Of a stretch of DNA of 64,000 nucleotides, positions 13,775-25,520 are shown piece by piece; positions within the stretch are counted from its first letter, which is position 1; each line of letters starts with the position of its first letter. Source of the stretch: Isoetes taiwanensis. Taxonomy: Eukaryota > Streptophyta > Lycopodiopsida > Isoetales > Isoetaceae. The position numbers and the translations under genes were made by a program. The DNA lies in NCBI GenBank assembly GCA_021234155.1, contig JAJEKV010000013.1, positions 15,291,877 to 15,355,876 on the forward strand, in the 5' to 3' direction. The notes under the pieces are model-generated. The model was not told where the DNA came from and ran no database searches. It worked only from the letters and a program-made list of their open reading frames with translations.

Positions 13775-13900
13775 GTCATGTCCAAGGAAGACCAGACGCC
13801 AGCGTGTTAATTCAAGCAATCAATTATTCACGCTTAACTTATTTCTAATTATGCCTATATAAATCCATTTTACGCCTCAAAGTTCCTACATTTTCTTCCT
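13775..13900 (+). promoter_or_regulatory. Promoter-like repeat, copy B
   Basis: Second copy of the unit at 12540: CAGACGCC, AATTATTCACGCT, TATA-like GCCTATATAAA and ACGCCTCAA in the same order. A short CT-rich stretch and ATGACGG follow. It could be one of two LTRs of a small decayed retroelement or a duplicated promoter. Confidence 0.45.
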
Positions 13901-14520
13901 TCCTTCATAATGACGGCCGTTTTTGGCTATGCTTCGCCGTTTGATCCGCCCCCCCCAATCTTGGTGAGCAGATTTATATTCAAAGAATGTTAGATGTTTG
14001 GTTTCGCAATTCCTAACTTACTAAAAGACTCCTCAGAGCTTTTAGTTCTCAGAAGCATCCGTGAAAAGCAGAGGACTAAGGTCTCAAGAATCGAAAAAAG
14101 CCTCTAATTAAAACCACAAGCATAGTCCTCCGCTCTTCTAATCCTTCCAGCCTTTCGTGACTCAAGGTTAGTTTTCATTTAGTTTTAAGTTGCATCTCAA
14201 TGGCGTTTTAATCCAAGAAGACAAGCTTTTGCATTTGCTCGAGGCGAGGGAAGCAGATGATGTTTATGAAACCGTAATAGTTTTTATAAACTTCATCCGC
14301 TTTTTTGTTTCGAAAATTCTTGAGTTTCTCTTCCTCAATTAATCATGCTATTGCATGCAAGTTTCTATTATGAATAAGTGTAGTAGAAAGCATTAGAAAA
14401 ATCTGAAAGATAATATTTGAAACACGCTTAAGCGTTTTTATGCTAACCTTAGCCTTCAATATGAATTGATACGCCAAGGCATTAGGGGAGAAAAATCAGA
14501 CAGATAGATAGTAATAGATA

Positions 14521-14780
14521 AAGGCCGTGCAATTATTTACACGCTTTAATAATTGCCCCGCCTTTTATCTATTTACTTATCTATCCGCATGCTTTTTTTT
14601 TTTTCCTCTCTCAATGAATGCACGCCGAAAGCGCAGTATAGTTTTTCCTATATAGCGCTTTACACGCCGAGCGCAAAACAATTGTATCCCTACTTTCAAC
14701 TTTTACGCTAAACACGCCGGCGCAGTTCTTAGTTTCTAAGTTTATAAATAAATAAATATAACACGCCAGCGCGAATACCG
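14521..14780. repeat. Array of ACGCC..GCG palindromic cores
   Basis: GC-rich cores CACGCC-GAAA-GCGC, CACGCC-GA-GCGC, CACGCCGGCGC and CACGCCAGCGCG begin at about 14621, 14662, 14712 and 14762, some 40-50 bp apart and separated by AT-rich spacers. A looser member (CCGTGCAATTATT / AATAATTGC) lies at about 14524-14555. CGCCGGCG at 14714 is a perfect palindrome. No coding role is visible. Confidence 0.7.
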
Positions 14781-14829
14781 ATACTCCGGCCACTTCCTAT
14801 TGATAGATGCCAAGTTACATTAATCACCC

Positions 14830-16960
14830 TACAGGTGACGAAGATGCATTGGAATTACATTTGGGCCAGCAATCACACAGCCCCAGCCCCAGCTGCCCAA
14901 TCTCCAACCGGGTGAACCGCAGCCGAGCACCAACCCCGGCCGAGCACCGCCTTGCAACCCCGAGTACTTGGATCAAGTAATGATGATGGCAAAGCAGAGC
15001 GCAGGCAATGATAGATCTCGCTCGGGGCCCTTGCAATCGCATCTGAGGCTGGCCCTCTTATCTAATCACTTCGAGAATGCAAGACATGCATTGATCGAGA
15101 GTGAATCTCGCATCCGGCCACCGAGATTCAAAATGAGGAGCCGCTTTTAGTGGTTAGCCTCTATGCCCTGATGCCCCAACACGAACCACTACCACAAAGC
15201 AGATAATGATGCAATGGAGATGGCTCAACCAATGGAACCACTACCGCAGCGCCATATACGATGCATTGGAGGTTCAACCAATGGAGCAAAGGTGGAGCAG
15301 AGCAGGAGCAGAGGTGGAGGTGGAGCAAAGCAAAGTGGGTGGTGGAGCTAGAGCCCGGTGTTTTTGCCGGGTTTTACCGTAAGAATTCACTATGCCCCGC
15401 AATGGAAATGGGAGATCGATAGCCCAGCCTACTCAAGAGACCGGGCTTGAAACAAGAGGTCCGGATTTTGTCCGGTTTATCCAGCTTTATCCGCATTATA
15501 TACAATTGTAATCTTTTTCCAATGAATACAACAAATTTTGTCTACTTCTATATTTCTACAATGTAATACATGTTACATACCTTTTTAAGCGGTTTTTGGC
15601 CATGCAACAAATGTTCCAACACTTTCTCCAACCGTATCCCCACCGGGTGTCTCATGAGGTAAAGCTTCATCCATAGCGCAGCTAGCTTAATCATCAGAAC
15701 TCCTGACATACTTATCCCCGAAAGGAATTCCATGACAAGCATAACGGATGGATCGATGGAGTCGATCTTGCATAATCCTACTTTCCTTTTCTCGATTTGT
15801 AGTTAACATGAAACATTCATCTTCTATTAATCGCAGAAAATTGCTATTCGCACACCTACTATTGGAAATTAATGTTCAAGCTATTGAATGAGATGAGTAC
15901 CGTAATTCTCAGAGCCATTCTTGAGAAGCCGATTTGAGTCTCCTCAAGTTGATTTGAGAAGTCAAGGCGCTTATGGAAACTCCGGGCGGCCGGAAAAATT
16001 CAATTAGAAGAAAGATTAGGTTAACTACGCTTAGGCGGATAAATTTGGCGATACTTTTTGGATAGATTGGTTTTAAAAACTTAATGAAAGAAGTCTACGG
16101 ACGGGTCTTCGCCATTATTATTTGTATGTGTCAAGAATATTTCAAAACCGATTTTTGTGTTTTCTTGAAATTCAAATTTCTATTTCTCGCATGTAGAAAA
16201 AGCTATTTCTTCGAAATTTCTCGAAGGCCAGATCCGAAATTTAACCTTCCGACTCGCTACTAGGCTTACCCCGAGATGTCTTCTAAAACTAATCGAGGTC
16301 GAGGGCGACGGGCAGAGGGAAGCTGTGGAAGAGGAATCCCAAAACCCCAAGACTTCTCAAGCTTCAGAGGACGTTGATCGTAATACACGTAATACAATGT
16401 AACCCTATTCAAGGTATTTAATTTGCCACGTAATACACACCGTGGTGGAGAGTATTATGCTTGCATGAATTTGAGATATTTCCTTTTCACTTAATATGCT
16501 TTGCATGAGTTTGAGTTATTATGCTTTGCATGAATTTTAAGTATTAACATCGCTAATGCTCGATTGTCCGCTCAGAGAACATAATTTTGCTCGCTTTTAT
16601 ATATAGAATATAGCGGTGTTAGACAGCTTGGAGATAGCAATGTTCAATGAGGATAAATAGTGTGAAATATGGATTCATGAAGGGTATGTAGCTTAAAATG
16701 TGGATGCAAAATAATTTAGTTTCAAATTCACGATAGCATGGTCAATAATAGAGCTACCAACACGCCAAGCCGCGATTTGTACTAATTTAGGTTTAAATGC
16801 ACGCCAAGCCGATCTCTTTGTTCCTCAAAAGTACTCTAAAAAGTGCTCATCTTCTTTTGCAAAGCTGCTCAAGAGGAAGAAAACCCCTAATAATTCGGTT
16901 CTAATCCCGCCAAGAAAGCAAGGGCGCATCACCCGCATGCGCACCATATGATCTCACCTT
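14830..16960. other. Mosaic intergenic stretch
   Basis: Contains local GC-rich patches (14870-15360) with short open frames of no recognised family, and AT-rich DNA from 15780. Two further ACGCCAAGCCG cores lie at about 16758 and 16801. No gene is supported. Confidence 0.35.
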
Positions 16961-16963
16961 AGA

Positions 16964-17409
16964 TGATGAAGGGCCGATTCTTATAGCAAACCACCGACCC
17001 CGCCCGCCTCAAGAGGAAATGGACGAGGGTGCCGAGTGGTACGCTGACCTTGCCAAGACAAATGGCAAGCTCGACTTAACTCTCTTCTCGAGGAAAAAGG
17101 AAGCGCATAAAGATGGCCAAACAAGGGATCCTAATCTCTTGTGAGGAAGAGGATGACACCAACCGCAAATTGCTCTTGGAGATTACACGTAAGCGTAAGA
17201 AAGATCCGCCGCACTTACTCACCGTAGAGCTATCGCGATACAAGGATACGCTCATGAAGACAGATGTGAACGGTGAGACATGTTTTAAGTATGGTTGGCC
17301 AACCAATGTAGCAAGCTTACGCCAATATCTATTTGCCAAGGGGTTACAAACCGTATGTAGAGGCATGTTCACTAAACCCACACCAAGTCACTATTTGCAA
17401 AGAAGCTAG
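16964..17409 (+). pseudogene. Unidentified broken ORF
   Basis: Coding-like character runs across two frames. The first (about 16964-17120) is acidic, with WYADLAKTNGKLDLTLF. The second (17113-17409) has EEEDDTNRKLLLEITRKRKK and FKYGWPTNVASLRQYLFAKG. A frameshift near 17125 separates them. Further stop-interrupted coding-like sequence continues to about 18010. I do not recognise the family. Its neighbours are palindrome arrays and other broken ORFs of the same style, so it may belong to one inserted segment. Confidence 0.35.
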
Positions 17410-18040
17410 GAATTAGCCGACTTTGAAAGCTTCTAAGAGGGTCCTAGATCTAGGGAAGGATGTTCAACCCGCAGCTTGTCGGAAGGCATGGAGGCTTCGC
17501 TTTTGAGAATGAACAGACAGAGTGGCGCAGCCTAGAGGCCATGAACAAGTCAATAAATACTCGACCATTATCCATTGGGTCTTAAGGAAACTTTTATGAT
17601 CCATGTGAAGTCCCTCATCCGCTCACCAAGCTCCATTTATGTTAGCGTAAGATATGATCCAAAGACATGCCATGGAGATTGTTCAGAGCATGATTAGTAA
17701 TCCAGTCAAATGCCTATGCCAAACGATGTGTTACCTTTGGATATGATCTCAACAAGCCCGGCCAGGTGGACTAACTTCCGTGAGTTAATGTTAAATGAAA
17801 ATATTAAATTGTCATCATCGACGGGCAAAGATTCGTTGAGGCACGTAAGGCCCCTCATCGCGCAAAAGTAACAAACAGCCAAAACGCCGCTCTACAATCA
17901 CTATGCGATAGGAGGTGTCGATCTTGATGCCAATACTTCACCCGCAGATTTGGTCGAGATTAGCGCAACTTTGAATGAAATGGGGAAGACATTTCTATAC
18001 AAAAGGTAACTAACCGCATCTATTCCAATGCATTTTAATA

Positions 18041-18330
18041 TTCACGCCAGCGTTTTTTCAAATCACTAATTCACGCCAAAGCGTTTTTCAAATCTACCCG
18101 GTTTCATAAATTGTATTCACGCCAGCGCAGCCAAAATCAAACCAATTCACGCCAGCGTGTTTTCAAATCAATCACACGCCAGCGCAGTTTTCAAGTCAAC
18201 CAATTGATTCAAAACACGCCCGGGCGCGAATTCATTGATTTGAAAACACGCCCGGCGCGAATTGATTTGATTTTAAAGCACACCCGGCGGGATTGCATTA
18301 GTAACTTTATTCATTTCACGCCAGCGCGAT
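18041..18330. repeat. Dense array of nine ACGCC..GCG palindromic cores
   Basis: Cores start at about 18042, 18072, 18118, 18148, 18174, 18214, 18246, 18279 and 18317, spaced 26-46 bp. Variants include CACGCCAGCG, CACGCCAAAGCG, CACGCCCGGGCGCG (with the perfect palindrome CGCCCGGGCG) and CACGCCCGGCGCG. Flanks such as GATTTGAAAA and TTTTCAAATC occur in both orientations, so units alternate between strands. The array lies between broken ORFs, as an intergenic element. Confidence 0.75.
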
Positions 18331-18439
18331 TTTTCTCTTGATCAATTCTATTCAAATCGCTACCGGCTGTTTCTATTCTATGATATCGATTCAATGTCCG
18401 TATTTATTGCAGTCCATACGCTGAACAACCGCGCCACGC

Positions 18440-18660
18440 ACAACAAGGGGGTGGAATATGGTTGCCCATTGCCCACCGCATGTATGGTCAAAGTCCGAGG
18501 CATTCAAGCCGCCGGAGCTGGACTCGCCGCAGCATAATTATACAGAGAAGAAGAAGACCGCAAGAAAATCAAAGAAAAAAAAGGTGGTGATGACATTGCG
18601 CATCCTTTTCAAAAGCTCATCCAAAGAGCAGTCGACCAACAGACTCAGATAAGATTGTGT
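18440..18660 (+). pseudogene. Unidentified lysine-rich broken ORF
   Basis: Frame-shifting coding-like stretch containing EAFKPPELDSP and a very basic KKKTARKSKKKKVV segment. No family recognised. It directly follows the palindrome array. Confidence 0.25.
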
Positions 18661-18978
18661 TTTGTAAGGAGGCAAGATGGCTCAAGTGGAATGAATTCGG
18701 GACGCTTATGCACAAGGGAAGCCGCCGACACTATGGGTAGGGTGCCTCCCCGCTGATGTAAGCATATTTGACTTGAATGTGACAGATGAGAAAGACTCGT
18801 GGGCTAGACGACGCCGAGACCATTTGGGTTTTAGACCGCTTTAAAGAAGGAAGTCTTATACAAGAAGGGTGCTTTCACCAAGGATAGGATGTCCTTCGCT
18901 GAGTGCCGCAGCCATGTAAAGGATGTAATGCGATAATGAAGTCACCGTAGGAGCCGAAGTTACAAAGGCTATCGGGGA

Positions 18979-19227
18979 TGTGGCATTATCCAAATTGGAT
19001 TGTCGGACAAATACAAGGTCAAGAATGATGACATCAAGAAGTTTGTATTCTCGTCAAAGGACTTCCTAAAGAATTGGAAGGCTAAAAATACAAAACATAA
19101 GGAGACTCTACCCCCTAAGGTAATCGGGCCGAAGTTGAGAAGAAAAGTGGCCCTTGTGAAGAAGATTACCGAGAAGACGACACCGGCCCAAGATTCACCC
19201 ATTGGGTACAAGGGTCTCTTGCCGTAA
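18979..19227 (+). pseudogene. Unidentified basic ORF
   Basis: Open frame rich in lysine with SDKYKVKNDDIKKFVFSSKDF, resembling a real coding sequence in codon texture, ending in a stop after GYKGLLP. Upstream DNA (18660-18980) has similar texture but is interrupted by stops. Function unknown; probably part of the same decayed segment as its neighbours. Confidence 0.3.
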
Positions 19228-19258
19228 TCAACTTCCGCCTTAAAAATATATCACTTTT

Positions 19259-19459
19259 GTGTTGGACAAAGGTGGGTGGGAGAGGAGATATGGGCATGAA
19301 CCGAAGGACTACAAAGCAGCCTTTTACCACCAGATAGGATTGACAACCGAGAGGTCCTTCACTATTGTCATCGCTTGTCCTTCGTGTGAGTCACATCCGC
19401 ATGCACTATCCGGCCGCCATGATCCGAGTGCCTCAAAGTTATTAGGGAGGGATGCCTAA
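19259..19459 (+). pseudogene. Unidentified ORF with CPSC motif
   Basis: Open frame with WERRYGHEPKDYKAAFYHQIG and the cysteine/histidine pattern IACPSCESHPHAL. I cannot assign a family. It sits 32 bp after the previous ORF and ends in stops. The two may be pieces of one broken gene. Confidence 0.3.
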
Positions 19460-19759
19460 TATATGATGTTAAGGATAATGAGTCGCGAACAAAGATCTAA
19501 AGATGGCACATGTGATCTTCATTATGATAGCCATGCTATCGACGATCTAATATGATATTGCTAAGGCCAAGGGTGACAATAGCAAAGGCATGGGAATGTT
19601 TTCTTCTAGATGATCCGCACTTAAGAACTATATTCTTTCATACCTGATCGATGATCACGTAATCAGATGAGTCGAAGAGGATGAGGATCGACCCCTCCTA
19701 AGTGGGGAAATCAAGCACGAAGCTACAAACTAAGGAGAAGGGCCCCTTAAATAAAAATG

Positions 19760-20086
19760 GATTTCCCCCATCTATGGTCGCTTACTTCGCCGAGGCATTT
19801 GCTCCAATTGATACAACCCGCTTTGGAGCTTCATGTTGAGGTTATATTGCCCGAGAGGCTCTTATGGGTGCAAGAAGATGTCACCGCTTTGTGAGTGATG
19901 AGCAGGCCAAAGACTTTCTTGAACCATTCCTCATGCATGTGCTTGCCAAGTCTCCTAAAGGCCCTTATGGCAACCCTCGAAATCATCAAGAATCAAAAGT
20001 CTCGTGACTTGTCCAATTCGAAAGTGGACGCTTGCTTCCGTGAGGGACCTAGTAATCTTCAAACCGATAAGGAAAGCAAAGAATGA
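19760..20086 (+). pseudogene. Unidentified broken ORF
   Basis: Coding-like peptides appear in changing frames: SMVAYFAEAFAPIDTTRFG near 19775 and FVSDEQAKDFLEPFLMHVL near 19890. Stops and a frame change separate them. No family recognised. Followed by about 540 bp with no supported gene, which contains more ACGCC-type cores near 20532 and 20568. Confidence 0.3.
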
Positions 20087-20628
20087 ACAAATAGTCGCTA
20101 AACCGGGTTGCTCAAAGTACCGCGGATGGCGGCTAACTTAGGGAATATTTTTGCCCACATTGCGGGGTGATGCAAGCAACAACAGTAGTAGATTCACAAA
20201 GTTAACAATGAAGTAATTGACAGTGGAAACCGAAAATGAAGGCAACGGCGGCGGCTCTAGTGATTCACGTGTTTGCCAAATCAATAGTAAAATAATGTCG
20301 GGCCAGAAGGACGCAAATGAACTAATAGAAAATAACAATTCTAACAAATGAAGAAGACGAAGATTAAGGGTGGCTTAAGGGGAGAATGACGCCGATGACG
20401 GCAAATAAACCAAGATGATAGGTATGGCCTTGCCCATCTAAATAGCCCACGCTGCGATTTAATTTGTATTACCTTTGAATTAAATCGCCAAAGCAAGCTT
20501 TTTTGATTATTTTTCGCTGTCAAACTAAATCACGCCGAGCCGATTTGGTTATGACTATTTCAAATCACGCTTTACGCCGCTTTGTATTGTTTGTGTTATC
20601 GTGATCTTGTCGACCGGATACATGTTTG

Positions 20629-21158
20629 ATGTTTCAAACCATTGGCGCTTCTAAGAAGGTTGTGGTGTTCGACCTAAACGGAGTCCTTTGCAAGACTTTT
20701 CCGAAAAATAAAGTGGCTAGAGAACAGCTTCATCGTGACACCGAGAATCAAACACCAAGTGGATCTATCCGCCGGCCGCACTTGAAGGAGATGCTGCTAG
20801 ACGAGGCATTCAAAGTTATTTTGAGTTGGTATTTGGTCATCCATGGAACTAAGGAACATCAAGGATACTTTGGAGGCACCGGGGAAATGCGTAGACATTG
20901 GTTGACCCTTTGGGATCGTAACAAATGTGTGAAGTTCACTAATCCCAAGGATCCAACAGCAAGCCTATCTTCATCAAACACTTGAGTAACATGATGGACG
21001 AACTTGGTATCGAGAATAAGGATGATATAATCATAGTGGATGATGATGCTCTCAAATGCTTCTACAATCAAACGCAGTTCCTCAATCCACCATCTTACGA
21101 TCCAAAAAACTTTATGCATGATGATTTTCTCGGTGAAGTTTGTGTCTATTATGCATAA
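20629..21158 (+). pseudogene. FCP1/NLI-type HAD phosphatase, frameshifted
   Basis: The first frame (ATG at 20629) carries KKVVVFDLNGVLCKTF, matching HAD motif I of the FCP1/SCP (NLI-interacting factor-like) family with the first Asp present; the second motif-I Asp of the usual DLDxTL is Asn. It continues with RRPHLKEML, as in family members (RP...F). Near 20955-20960 the frame shifts, after which PIFIKHLSNMMDELG and the motif III/IV-like DDIIIVDDDALK follow to a TAA at 21158. About 176 residues, close to one FCP1 homology domain. If active it would dephosphorylate phosphoserine/threonine proteins. The frameshift suggests a pseudogene or a sequencing indel. Flanked by palindromic cores and unidentified ORFs. 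Confidence 0.65.
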
Positions 21159-21299
21159 TTTGGCTATGGGGAAGACGGTGGGTGAAGTGTTAGATTCGCA
21201 CTTTAACCGATAGAACGGCCGACATGGAACCACACCTTGTTAAACACGTGGAAAAACATGGATTGATCCCTTTAATGTTTTATTGGAATATATGATATT

Positions 21300-23540
21300 T
21301 TTGTATGATATTTGTGCCATGTATCGATAATTTCGAAGTCCGAATTGCCTCGCAAATAATGCAATCTGTTGTTATCAAACCTAATATTATCATCTATCGA
21401 AAGCAAGCAATTTTGGTCTCATCTATGTTAGCAACTTGCTCTTCATTTCTCGCATATTTCAATTCGCGATATGAAAAGTCACACGAATCGCAACCTTATG
21501 TTATTTTGAAGTCCAAAAAAAAAAGGTTAAAAAACAAAAACCCCTAGAAGACAATAGCAAAAGTTAGCGTGATTTTGAGTTGACATAATCCCAATTTAAT
21601 TGATGATGAAAGCGTAATTACCGTAACATGATATTGAGTTAATATTCTCAAATTTACAGTTTATAACATATATATAGCCGAAAAATTGGATGATTCTACT
21701 GAGATAGAAATCCCAAATGCACAAAGTTTAGGGTATACACAAGGTGGTTATAGTAAATACTAGGATGTCGGGTCCCCATATTTAAAGTATAGAAACAATG
21801 CATAAAAGGGGATATATATCTACATATTAAAAGGCTGTTGTTAGATAGTTAGAAAAGGTTTAAAAAGGTTATGCATGTGGCAAATATGCACGACTGCATG
21901 CAAAAGATCATGCATGTTAATGCATGTAACAAGGTTAATTACAATTAAGATAATTTGCATTTGAACTTTAGAAATGGGTCTAAAAGACAAGTATACTGAC
22001 ACTCTACACTATTGAAACGACCATGGAACCTTTGTTGAATAAAAGATGAATCTGATTAAAGTGATGTTACTTTGTACCGTAGTTTGATGCATTGTCTTTT
22101 AGTTTGCTCAACTGATTGTACAAAATGATAAGGCTACTGAGGGATTGACCAAGGTAGCTTGAACTGCTAGTAGGGCTGTTGTGCTAGTTGTTTCCAGCTT
22201 TTTTTTAGAAATTTCATTTCATTGGTCTTACCAGTGATGCATCTTATCTATTGCTATGTAGGATTAATACTTATATTTTCTAAGTTTACTAATGGAATTA
22301 CCATAATGGTTTCAGGATAATGATGATGCTCAGGCTGACTATAATATGGAATTCCAGCCACCAACCTGGAACAGAGTACTGGGCCCATTAGGATATGGTA
22401 GCAGTAAAATAATATGTTCTAGCTATGCTGTGCAGACTCTATTATGTTGCATAAAAAATCCGGATGTGCATATACTTCTTCAGAGGGCCTTAAGGCTTTT
22501 CTCGACTCGCGAGTCGAGAAAGGGCCTCAGACCTACTTTCTTCAGAAATGGCCATTAGAACTGGTTGTCTTCTTATTTGTATTGTCTGTAGCATCACTTG
22601 CATTAACTTGATTTCGCCTTTCCCAGTACAGATCGCGAACAGAAAGGACATGATCGGGAGCCATGGAAAGACCCGCTCATTGACGAAAGAGGATGAGAAG
22701 AGGGTGGTGACATGCATTGGTCAGGCTAACGTGTTCAAACTCTTCAAGTTGCTCTCGTAGCTTGGAACACCTCGGACCTTGCTCTGCATGATGTTCCCAG
22801 GTCTGTGTGCGAAGATGATGTAATATTTGTGCCAGCCCGACCATCATGGTATCTTCAACCATTGTAAAATACAATGTAATGAAATTATTTATGAATAAAA
22901 ATTCAGGACAGATCAGCACTTTGTTTACAGAGAGATAGCATTTTCGTTGGTTTTATTGTGTTCTTTATCTTCTCGACTCGCTAACTGAGAAAGTAGACCA
23001 CATAAAACATTTTTTTTTTTCACACAGAAAAACATGCATCTTCTAAAGCAATAATGCGGTTTTAAAAGTTTCCCTCGTCCTTTTCGTGTAAAATCATAGG
23101 GTTCCAAAAAAAAGTGGAAATGGAATGAGACCCACTTTAATGAAATGCGACTTACTTGCTCCTTTAATAAAGATTTGTGGAGGGGTTCTCAAAGGCAAGC
23201 AAGTCATTTTATGCTTTCTTGTTCTGTAGAATGCATCTATAAATGCATGATACTTAATTCTAAGAATTTTAAGCATATGAAAACATCTGGGATTATAGCA
23301 ATGACAATGTGCGGTCTGCAGTATGGAGGGCAATCCTCATTTACGTCTAGCAAACCTACACAATGCAGCATGTTTTAAAACAAGGTCAAAGTTTGGTGTG
23401 TATCCCCCCCACATTATGGCTGCAGCAATGTCCTCATTTTCATTGTTACCTATCACACTTTATCAAAGTTTTTTCTTTAGCCCCAATGCTTTCTTAACTC
23501 TTGTATCTTGTTTAGGTTATCTCGCCTATATAACTTGCTA
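21300..23540. other. AT-rich stretch, possible stray exons
   Basis: No assignable gene. A segment after a TTTCAG acceptor-like site at 22316 is open for about 150 bp and another after CAG at about 22632 is open in a different frame; neither matches a family I know. A perfect palindrome is listed separately at 22498. Confidence 0.3.
22498..22521. repeat. Perfect 24-bp palindrome
   Basis: Arms TTTCTCGACTCG and CGAGTCGAGAAA meet with no spacer. It is the best-preserved member of the family clustered at 6985-7130. Confidence 0.9.
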
Positions 23541-23550
23541 TCCCACCTTT

Positions 23551-23708
23551 TATAACTTGCATAGATGCTTGCCATAAGGACATGGGCAGCAGCATTTTCT
23601 GGATTCATTTGAAGTAGGCTCTAAACTATTATAACTTGCATAGATGCTTGCCATAAGGACATGGGCAGCAACATTTTCTGGATTCATTTGAATTAGGCTC
23701 TGGAAGCA
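23551..23708. repeat. Tandem duplication, two copies of 79 bp
   Basis: The segment beginning TATAACTTGC at 23551 recurs at 23630 with few changes. It lies at the 3' end of the decayed PPR sequence and duplicates the part encoding ENVAAHVLMASIYASY. Confidence 0.92.
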
Positions 23709-25005
23709 TCTTATTCCTACTTCCAATTCTCCATAAAACCTTGCAGGCACTAAGCAAAGCTCCCAACCCATCCCCAATGGAAAGCAAGTGCCAGTCTAAA
23801 GCAGTTCTTTTGCTTCATGCAAGTGTCAAGGAGACCTACCATGCATGTAGCATGATGATCCGATCCGATTTGGTGAAACACCATATTTTTCTTCCATCAT
23901 TTTAAACCAATTGTCCTTGAATATAAGACTACCGTGGCTGCATCCTGTCAAGAAGGCGTAAGAATGTAAGTAGCATCAGGCTGGCTTTTCACGTTCTCAA
24001 AACATTCTACCATCTTATCACTTCAAGACGCCATGCCATATCCTTTAGCATTGCATTCCATGCTACAACTTCTCGAACTTCCACTTGTCAAAGATTGGCC
24101 TTTTTTCTGACATTAAGCCACATTTAGCATACATATTGACCAAATTAGTTGCGACAAAAACATTGTTTTAAGTCCCTTCTCTTGTGTATTTCACGACCCT
24201 TCTCCATTGAGCCCGACTCGCCATGAACCTTCAGGATGCGAACATAGGTTCCCAGCATTGGGCAATAGATCTTCAATCTACATTTGTTTGGAATTTTTAG
24301 TGCCACTTCACTAAGTTCACGTTGGGTATATTCTGCAATAAATTCCATGACACACATCTCTAACTGGTACCTGGCACCATGTCAAAGACTTCAGTTGTCC
24401 TCCAGTTGGAGTAGATGTCAACCAAAATGTTGCCTACACAGAAAGATCTTTGTCAGACCTTTTTTGTGCAATTTCACCATCTATGGCACCTATACAACTG
24501 CACTTCAAGAAGGGAACAAGTGCCACATCATTTGAGAGATGTGCCTTCCATTTGCATTTTCTCAAATTAGAGCTTCAAGCGGAAGCCCTTCGCAACACAT
24601 CCTCCAATAATTGCATTCCATCAGACTCAATTGGCTAACTTATCCAAGATTCCAAAGCAACTCCAAGTACACCACATTTTTCATACATGTCAATTAGTGT
24701 ATAGCCAACAAGAATATATTTTCTACCACTCTAGTATCACTCTAGTATGTATATCATCTATAGCCCCAATTTTTACCACAAGCTTTCAAAGCACAAATAA
24801 GTGTCACAAGATTTGGTGCCAGACCATTGTAAACAACACGTAGGAACCATTTCGCCGCGTCCCAATAGCATTGTGCCATATGTGGCATGAAGCCCTGCCA
24901 ATACCATCGTGCCACATGGCATGGTTTGAAATCAAGAATGTCAATAAATTTTTGCTGAGCGACAGAGTTTCTGCGGCGGGCCGCTGTCGCAGTTTCTACA
25001 TGCAT
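23560..25005 (-). pseudogene. Decayed PPR protein gene (PLS type)
   Basis: Minus-strand translation, in changing frames and interrupted by stops, yields typical pentatricopeptide fragments in the right order. They are LAPNLVTLICALKACGK near 24780, LGTYVRILKVHGESGSMEKG near 24230 (compare the family's TYxxxLKxCGxxGxxxxGxxIH), KYGVSPNRI with HLHEAKEL near 23850, and CFQSLIQMNPENVAAHVLMA near 23680 (the E-motif region of PLS-class proteins). Intact members are organellar RNA-editing or processing factors. Here no frame survives, and a 79-bp tandem duplication disrupts the end, so this is a pseudogene. The N-terminal limit is uncertain. Confidence 0.75.
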
Positions 25006-25442
25006 TCCAAGAACTTATCCACGATTTACCCAACATTCTGGCCTTTTTTACTGGGTTCTTCCACCAGTTTCGAATTTCCTTCCAGATTTGTCCATATCTG
25101 ATTTTGTTCTTCCTTGTGGTGCCGGATTTCGCAGTCTTGTGTGCTTCTTCATGTTGATTGCCTCTTATTATATTCCGATTTCGCACCTTAAACTGGTGTG
25201 GCGCTTTCAGTCCGATTCCACATTGGAGTGGATCTCCGGGGGATTGATTACTTGGGGGATTGATTACCTGGTTCGCCTGTCATCAATTTGAATCTGATCT
25301 GCGTTGGAGCTCTACATGTATTTATGCATGTACACGTATTTAAACTTGCCAATCTAATGGTTTATAACCCAAATGGTTCAGTTAAAAAAAAAAAACATAA
25401 GGTATGGGTTAGACATCATAAGGTATAAGAAGCATAACCATA

Positions 25443-25520
25443 AGGGAAAATTACCCAAATACCCTTAATTTTCTAACTATTTCCCAGATTGCCCTTCACA
25501 TTTCCTAAATTCAAAATGCC
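25443..25520 (+). repeat. MULE left terminal inverted repeat
   Basis: Begins AGGGAAAATTACCCAAATAC and pairs with the right TIR at 27948-28025. Similarity extends a few bases further inward. Confidence 0.93.
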
